Of a stretch of 9,512 bases of DNA, positions 5,434-9,512 are shown piece after piece. The notes under the pieces are model-generated. The model saw only the letters and a list, made by a program, of their open reading frames with translations. It ran no database searches and was not told the DNA's origin. Position numbers and translations under genes: made by a program. Within the stretch, counting starts at the first letter, position 1; each line of letters starts with the position of its first letter. Source of the stretch: Oscillospiraceae bacterium (lineage in GTDB: Bacteria > Bacillota > Clostridia > Oscillospirales > Ruminococcaceae); assembly GCA_031253365.1 (NCBI GenBank), contig JAIRWE010000015.1:1-9512 (forward strand), read 5' to 3'.

Positions 5434-6663
5434 ATGTCAAACAGCGTTAAAAAAATTGTTCTTGCCTATTCCGGCGGGCTGGACACCTCAATAATCATTC
5501 CGTGGCTTAAAGAAAATTACGAGGGTTGCCGGGTTATCTGCATGGCGGCGAATGTCGGTCAGGACGCGGAGCTTGACGGATTGGAAGAAAGGGCGTTAAA
5601 AACCGGCGCGGATAAGCTGTATATAGAGGATTTGCAGGACGAGTTCGTGAACGACTTTATATTTCCCACACTTAAAATGGGCGCGAAGTACGAGGGTTAC
5701 CTCCTCGGGACGTCGTTTGCCCGTCCCGTGATAGCGAAAAAACTTGTCGAAATCGCCAAAAAAGAGAACGCCGACGCGGTATGTCACGGCTGTACCGGAA
5801 AAGGCAACGACCAAGTCAGGTTTGAGCTTACGGTTAAGGCGTTAGCCCCCGAACTTAAAATCATTGCGCCGTGGCGACTGTGGGACATCAAAAGCCGCGA
5901 ACAGGAAATCGATTACGCCGAGGCACGCGGACTTTCGCTTAAAATCACGCGCGAAACCAATTATTCAAAGGATATGAACCTTTGGCACCTTTCGCACGAG
6001 GGTCTGGACTTGGAAAACCCCGCGAGCGAGCCGAACTATAACAAAGAGGGATTCCTTGAATTGAGCGTTTCGCCCGAAAAGGCGTCGGACAAGGCGGTTT
6101 ACGTGACTATCGGCTTTGAGAAGGGCGTTCCCGTTTCATTGGACGGCGAGAAAACGAAAGGCGCGGAGCTTATCAAAAAGCTGAATAAAATCGGCGGCGA
6201 AAACGGCATAGGTTTGTTCGACGTGGTGGAAAACCGTCTTGTGGGAATGAAGTCGCGCGGGGTGTATGAAACCCCGGGGGGGACAATTCTGTACCGCGCG
6301 CACGAGGTTTTGGAAACCATTTGTCTTGACCGTGAAACGGCGCATTATAAGTCGCTCATGGCGCTTAAATACGCGGAACTGGTCTATAACGGGCAATGGT
6401 ACACGCCCCTTAGGGAAGCGATGGACGCCTTCGTTGACAAAACGCAGGAAACGGTTACGGGCGAGGTGAAATTAAAACTGTATAAGGGTAATGTGATAAA
6501 CGCGGGCGTTACTTCCCCGTACACGCTTTACAGCGAGGATTTTGCCAGCTTCGGCGAGGACGATGTGTATAATCAAAAGGACGCCGAGGGGTTCATTAAC
6601 CTGTTCGGTCTGCCGTTAAAGGTTAAAGCGTTACTGGATAAGGAGCGCGGCGACAATGTCTGA
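5434..6663 (+). CDS. argG: Argininosuccinate synthase
   Basis: A 409-residue cytosolic enzyme that joins citrulline and aspartate with ATP to form argininosuccinate, AMP and pyrophosphate. The N-terminal PP-loop AYSGGLDTS (11-19) binds ATP. GTSFARPVIAKK (92-103) and GCTGKGNDQVRFE (119-131) are the citrulline/aspartate-binding family signatures, and MKSRGVYETPGGTIL in the C-terminal half is also typical. Length fits bacterial ArgG (about 400-410). It is first in the arg operon, behind a consensus promoter. Its last codons overlap argH by 8 nt, which implies coupled translation and matched amounts of the two final-step enzymes. Nothing looks damaged. Confidence 0.98.
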   Translation: MSNSVKKIVLAYSGGLDTSIIIPWLKENYEGCRVICMAANVGQDAELDGLEERALKTGADKLYIEDLQDEFVNDFIFPTLKMGAKYEGYLLGTSFARPVIAKKLVEIAKKENADAVCHGCTGKGNDQVRFELTVKALAPELKIIAPWRLWDIKSREQEIDYAEARGLSLKITRETNYSKDMNLWHLSHEGLDLENPASEPNYNKEGFLELSVSPEKASDKAVYVTIGFEKGVPVSLDGEKTKGAELIKKLNKIGGENGIGLFDVVENRLVGMKSRGVYETPGGTILYRAHEVLETICLDRETAHYKSLMALKYAELVYNGQWYTPLREAMDAFVDKTQETVTGEVKLKLYKGNVINAGVTSPYTLYSEDFASFGEDDVYNQKDAEGFINLFGLPLKVKALLDKERGDNV

Positions 6664-8035
6664 TAAACTTTGGGCGGGACGATTTTCAAAGGAAACAGAA
6701 GGGAAGGTAAGCGCGTTTAATTCTTCCGTGTCGTTTGACAAGAGGATGTTTCGCGAGGATATTGAAGGCGGCATCGTCCACGCGAGAATGTTGGGCAAAA
6801 CCGGAATTATACCGAAATCCGACAGTGAGGTCATCGTTGCGGGGCTTGAGGAAATACTGGACGATATAGAAAGCGAAAGGCTTTTTTTCGCTCCCGAAGC
6901 CGAGGACATCCATACGTTTATCGAATCGCAGCTGACAAAACGCGTGGGCGAAGCGGGGAAAAGGCTGCACACCGCGCGTTCCCGCAATGACCAGGTAACG
7001 ACGGATTTAAGGCTTTATCTGAAACGCGAAGCCGTTGAAGTGAGGCGGTTGCTTTACGCGCTTATATCGACGCTTTGCGAGATTGCGCAGGCGCATACCG
7101 AAACTGTGATGCCGGGGTACACCCACCTGCAAAGAGCGCAGCCCATGACTTTCGCGCATCATTTAATGGCTTATGTCAGTATGTTTTTTCGCGACGCGGA
7201 GCGTCTTGACGACGCGGTTAAACGCATGATGCGCGATTCGCCCCTCGGAAGCGGCGCGTTGGCGGGGACGCTCCACGGAATTGACCGTGAAATGACGGCG
7301 GCGGAATTGGGTTTTGAAAAACCGTGCGACAACTCGCTTGACGGTGTTTCCGACCGCGATTATTGCATGGAACTCGCGGGGGCGCTGTCGATTATTATGG
7401 TTCACTTGTCGCGCTTTTCCGAGGAAATCATTCTGTGGTGTTCGTGGGAATTTAAGTTTATCGAGCTTGACGACGCCTACGCGACGGGTTCCAGTATTAT
7501 GCCGCAGAAAAAAAATCCCGACGTCGCCGAGCTTGTCCGCGGGAAATCGGCGAGGGTGTTCGGGAATTTGCAGACGCTTCTCGTTACAATGAAGGGCTTA
7601 CCGCTTGCCTATAACAAGGATATGCAGGAGGATAAAGAGGCTGTTTTCGGCGCGGTTGACACGGTGAAACAGTGCCTCGAAGTGTTCGCCCCAATGCTGA
7701 AAACAATGACGGTCAATAAAGAAAATATGCGGGCGGCGGCCGCCGAGGGTTTTATCAACGCCACCGACTGCGCCGATTATCTTGTCAAAAAGGGTATGGC
7801 TTTCCGAAATGCGTATAAGATTACGGGCGAGCTTGTCGCGCTTTGTATCGGGAGGGGTACGGACTTAGAAAGGTTGCCGCTTGACGAATACCAAAAGGCG
7901 AGCGATTTGTTCGAGGGGGATATTTACGACGCAATCAGCCTCGCAAATTGTGTGGCGAAACGCGGCAGTTTCGGAGGACCCGCCCCTAAACAGGTAAGAA
8001 AACAAATAAGCGTTGCGAGAAAAAGGTTAAAATGA
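6656..8035 (+). CDS. argH: Argininosuccinate lyase
   Basis: A 459-residue cytosolic homotetrameric enzyme of the fumarase/aspartase superfamily that splits argininosuccinate into arginine and fumarate. Signatures: LWAGRF at 5-10, HTARSRNDQ (105-113), GYTHLQRAQP (154-163, with H157 in the active site), and the superfamily stretch GSSIMPQKKNPD (278-289), whose serine loop holds the catalytic base. Length is normal. The ATG at 6656 follows AAGGAG (6640-6645) by 10 nt and overlaps the argG stop. The gene ends in AAA TGA, and the repeat element starts at the very next base. ArgH completes the pathway begun by argG. Confidence 0.98.
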   Translation: MSDKLWAGRFSKETEGKVSAFNSSVSFDKRMFREDIEGGIVHARMLGKTGIIPKSDSEVIVAGLEEILDDIESERLFFAPEAEDIHTFIESQLTKRVGEAGKRLHTARSRNDQVTTDLRLYLKREAVEVRRLLYALISTLCEIAQAHTETVMPGYTHLQRAQPMTFAHHLMAYVSMFFRDAERLDDAVKRMMRDSPLGSGALAGTLHGIDREMTAAELGFEKPCDNSLDGVSDRDYCMELAGALSIIMVHLSRFSEEIILWCSWEFKFIELDDAYATGSSIMPQKKNPDVAELVRGKSARVFGNLQTLLVTMKGLPLAYNKDMQEDKEAVFGAVDTVKQCLEVFAPMLKTMTVNKENMRAAAAEGFINATDCADYLVKKGMAFRNAYKITGELVALCIGRGTDLERLPLDEYQKASDLFEGDIYDAISLANCVAKRGSFGGPAPKQVRKQISVARKRLK

Positions 8036-8192
8036 GGCAACCTCCGAAAACCCCCTTTCGCCGCTTTTCGGCGAAAAATTCCGCCGAACTGCGTCACTTC
8101 TCCTCGCAAGGCACAAAGCCTTACTCGTCGAGTTTCCTTGTCCGACAAAATTTTTCTTGAAAACCGCTTGAAAAAGGTTTTTGGAGGTTGCC
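8036..8192. repeat. 157-bp MITE-like element with 17-nt terminal inverted repeats
   Basis: The element fills the whole argH-argC gap. Its left arm (8036-8052) and right arm (8176-8192) are reverse complements, apart from position 8046/8182, which still pairs as G-U in RNA. Inside are a perfect 8-bp hairpin (TTTCGCCG 8056-8063 / CGGCGAAA 8069-8076) and a 5-bp hairpin (AAGGC 8108-8112 / GCCTT 8118-8122). ATGA flanks it on both sides (8032-8035 and 8193-8196), like a 4-bp target duplication. It carries no open reading frame of its own that I believe. Its right arm contains the argC ribosome binding site. A related end lies at 4801-4828, so this is probably one of a dispersed family. No transposase is present in the window. 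Confidence 0.7.
8183..8187 (+). promoter_or_regulatory. argC ribosome binding site inside the repeat arm
   Basis: GGAGG lies 5 nt before the ATG at 8193 and fixes that start against the TTG at 8181. In RNA it can pair exactly with CCUCC (8041-8045) of the left arm, so the folded element could hide it. Confidence 0.8.
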
Positions 8193-9131
8193 ATGAAAAA
8201 AACAACGGTCTATATCGATGGAGAAGCCGGCACCACCGGGCTGAAAATTCGTTCCCGCCTTGAAAGCGTCGAAGGCATAGAGCTTCTGGCAATCGAGGAA
8301 AAATTGCGCAAGGATGTCGGCGAGCGGAAAAAGATGCTCAACACGGCGGATTTCGTTTTCCTTTGTTTGCCCGACGAGGCGGCGAAAGAGGCGGTAAGCT
8401 TGATTGAAAACGGCGAAGTTCGCGTGATTGACGCTTCCACCGCCCACAGAACGCACCCCGGATGGGTTTACGGTTTCCCCGAATTGTCTGTCAATCAGGA
8501 GGAAATGATTCGCCTTTCAAGGCGGGTGGCAGTTCCGGGGTGTTACGCGACGGGTTTTATCGCGTTGGTTCGACCATTGGTCAAAGCCGGAATTATTCCG
8601 TCCGATTATCCCGTGAGCGCGTATGCCGTTTCGGGTTACAGCGGTGGCGGAAGAGCGGCGATTGCCGAATATGAAAGCGGCGTTCGCCCCGCCGAGCTGA
8701 GCGGCGCGAGGTTGTACGCCCTTTCACAGGAGCATAAACATCTCCCCGAAATGCAGAAAATCTGCGGATTGGAGCATCCGCCGATGTTCAATCCCATGAT
8801 TGACGATTTTTACAGCGGAATGGTCGTCTGCGTACCCTTGCAGGCACGGACGTTACCTAAGGAATATTCGGTTTCGGATATACTGCGCACGTACAAGTCC
8901 CATTATCCCGAAATCGGACGGGTGAGGGTGATTGAGGATTACGGCGGCGCGTTCCTTGCGTCGAACGCATTGAGCGGTTCCGATGATATTGAGCTTTTCG
9001 CGTTCGGCAACGGCGAGAAAATCCTGTTGGTCGCGCGGCTTGACAATCTCGGGAAAGGCGCCTGCGGCGCGGCGGTTCAGTGTTTTGAAATAATGCGGAA
9101 AAATCAGGAGAAGCAGCATGGTTACATTTGA
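8193..9131 (+). CDS. argC: N-acetyl-gamma-glutamyl-phosphate reductase, type 2
   Basis: A 312-residue cytosolic enzyme that reduces N-acetylglutamyl phosphate to the semialdehyde with NADPH, the third step towards ornithine. The N-terminus YIDGEAGTTGLKI (7-19) is the nucleotide-binding glycine loop in the form typical of the shorter type 2 ArgC; the type 1 form is longer, about 335-350. VPGCYATGF (114-122) carries the catalytic cysteine C117, and SQEHKHLPEM (178-187) the active-site histidine. The start ATG follows the repeat-borne GGAGG. The 3' end overlaps argJ by 14 nt. All key residues seem intact. Confidence 0.96.
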   Translation: MKKTTVYIDGEAGTTGLKIRSRLESVEGIELLAIEEKLRKDVGERKKMLNTADFVFLCLPDEAAKEAVSLIENGEVRVIDASTAHRTHPGWVYGFPELSVNQEEMIRLSRRVAVPGCYATGFIALVRPLVKAGIIPSDYPVSAYAVSGYSGGGRAAIAEYESGVRPAELSGARLYALSQEHKHLPEMQKICGLEHPPMFNPMIDDFYSGMVVCVPLQARTLPKEYSVSDILRTYKSHYPEIGRVRVIEDYGGAFLASNALSGSDDIELFAFGNGEKILLVARLDNLGKGACGAAVQCFEIMRKNQEKQHGYI

Positions 9132-9512
9132 CGGGTTTATCCCCGCCGTCGGCGGTGTTTGCGCCGCTAAGGGCTTTACAGCCGGCGGCATCAACATTGG
9201 CGTGAAAAAAGGCTCCGAAAAAAAAGACCTCGCCCTCATTTACTGCGTGAGCGAATGTGAGGTTGTTGCGCTTTACACAACGAATAAGGTTCAGGGCGCG
9301 CCTATCGCGGTTACGAAAAAACACCTGGAATCAACGAACGGAAAGGCGCGGGCGGTTATCATAAATTCGGGGAACGCCAACACCTGCAATCCCGACGGCG
9401 TTGAAATCGCCGAGAAGATGTGCGAACTGACGGCAAAGTCGCTCAGCCTGAAAAAAGAGGAAGTCTACGACTCTTCCACGGGGGTAATAGTGCAGCCGAT
9501 ACGGGTCGCGCC
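9118..9512 (+). CDS. argJ: Glutamate N-acetyltransferase / amino-acid acetyltransferase (partial, cut by window end)
   Basis: The first 131 codons of ArgJ are present; the window ends mid-codon. ArgJ moves the acetyl group from N-acetylornithine to glutamate, which recycles it in the cyclic arginine pathway; some forms also use acetyl-CoA. I translated this part directly. It shows AAKGFTAGGINIGVK (16-30), KKDLALIYC (35-43), VIINSGNANTCN (80-91) and DSSTGVIVQP (118-127), all in the family order. The usual STGVIG reads STGVIV here. The self-cleavage site with its nucleophilic threonine lies beyond the window, so bifunctionality cannot be judged. AGGAG (9106-9110) stands 7 nt before the ATG, within argC, giving a coupled 14-nt overlap. 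Confidence 0.95.
   Translation, partial: MVTFDGFIPAVGGVCAAKGFTAGGINIGVKKGSEKKDLALIYCVSECEVVALYTTNKVQGAPIAVTKKHLESTNGKARAVIINSGNANTCNPDGVEIAEKMCELTAKSLSLKKEEVYDSSTGVIVQPIRVA

Noticed and set aside
8056..8076. 8-bp GC-containing hairpin just after argH as an intrinsic terminator
   Set aside because: It is followed by A-rich sequence, not a T-run, and the operon continues into argC.
7924..8292. Minus-strand frame of 122 codons across the argH-argC element
   Set aside because: It depends on the repeat and on antisense of argH and argC; the arginine-rich composition is typical of a shadow frame.
1..9512. CRISPR array, tRNA, rRNA or integrase-type mobile element
   Set aside because: No regularly spaced direct repeats, no tRNA cloverleaf and no transposase or integrase motifs were seen on either strand.

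Overview
The window reads as an ordinary chromosomal segment of a low-to-mid GC Firmicute, most likely a Clostridia-class anaerobe (Oscillospiraceae-like). The placement rests on a c-di-AMP receptor (darA) followed by holB and ricT, a block best known from Bacillus and Clostridia, on strong Shine-Dalgarno sites, and on consensus sigma-A promoters. No sequence search was possible, so genus and species are not claimed.

Layout. (1) 1-263 is a mostly non-coding lead-in with an inverted repeat, a weak terminator-like hairpin and a near-consensus promoter. (2) 264-2897, plus strand: dCMP deaminase, then darA (c-di-AMP receptor), holB (clamp-loader delta') and ricT (PSP1 / Fe-S protein). The tmk and yaaR genes that accompany this block in Bacillus subtilis are not here. 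(3) 2917-5224, minus strand: an XRE-type regulator, tadA (tRNA adenosine deaminase) and a Wzx/MATE-like polysaccharide flippase, read as one operon from a perfect TTGACA-17-TATAAT promoter. (4) 5225-5433 is a divergent regulatory region, AT-rich, holding the regulator promoter, the argG promoter, an array of TATAC/GTATA half-sites and two ArgR-like half boxes. (5) 5434-9512, plus strand: argG, argH, argC and the first part of argJ, an arginine biosynthesis operon. ArgC and ArgJ work in the glutamate-to-ornithine branch (with acetyl recycling); ArgG and ArgH convert citrulline plus aspartate to arginine plus fumarate.

The most distinctive non-genic structure is a 157-bp element that fills the whole argH-argC gap (8036-8192). 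It has 17-nt terminal inverted repeats, is flanked by ATGA on both sides, and its right arm supplies the argC ribosome binding site. A related terminal sequence upstream of tadA (4801-4828) supplies the tadA ribosome binding site. This looks like a small dispersed repeat (MITE-like) whose ends carry a Shine-Dalgarno sequence. I see no undescribed multi-gene system; the genes themselves are well-known families.
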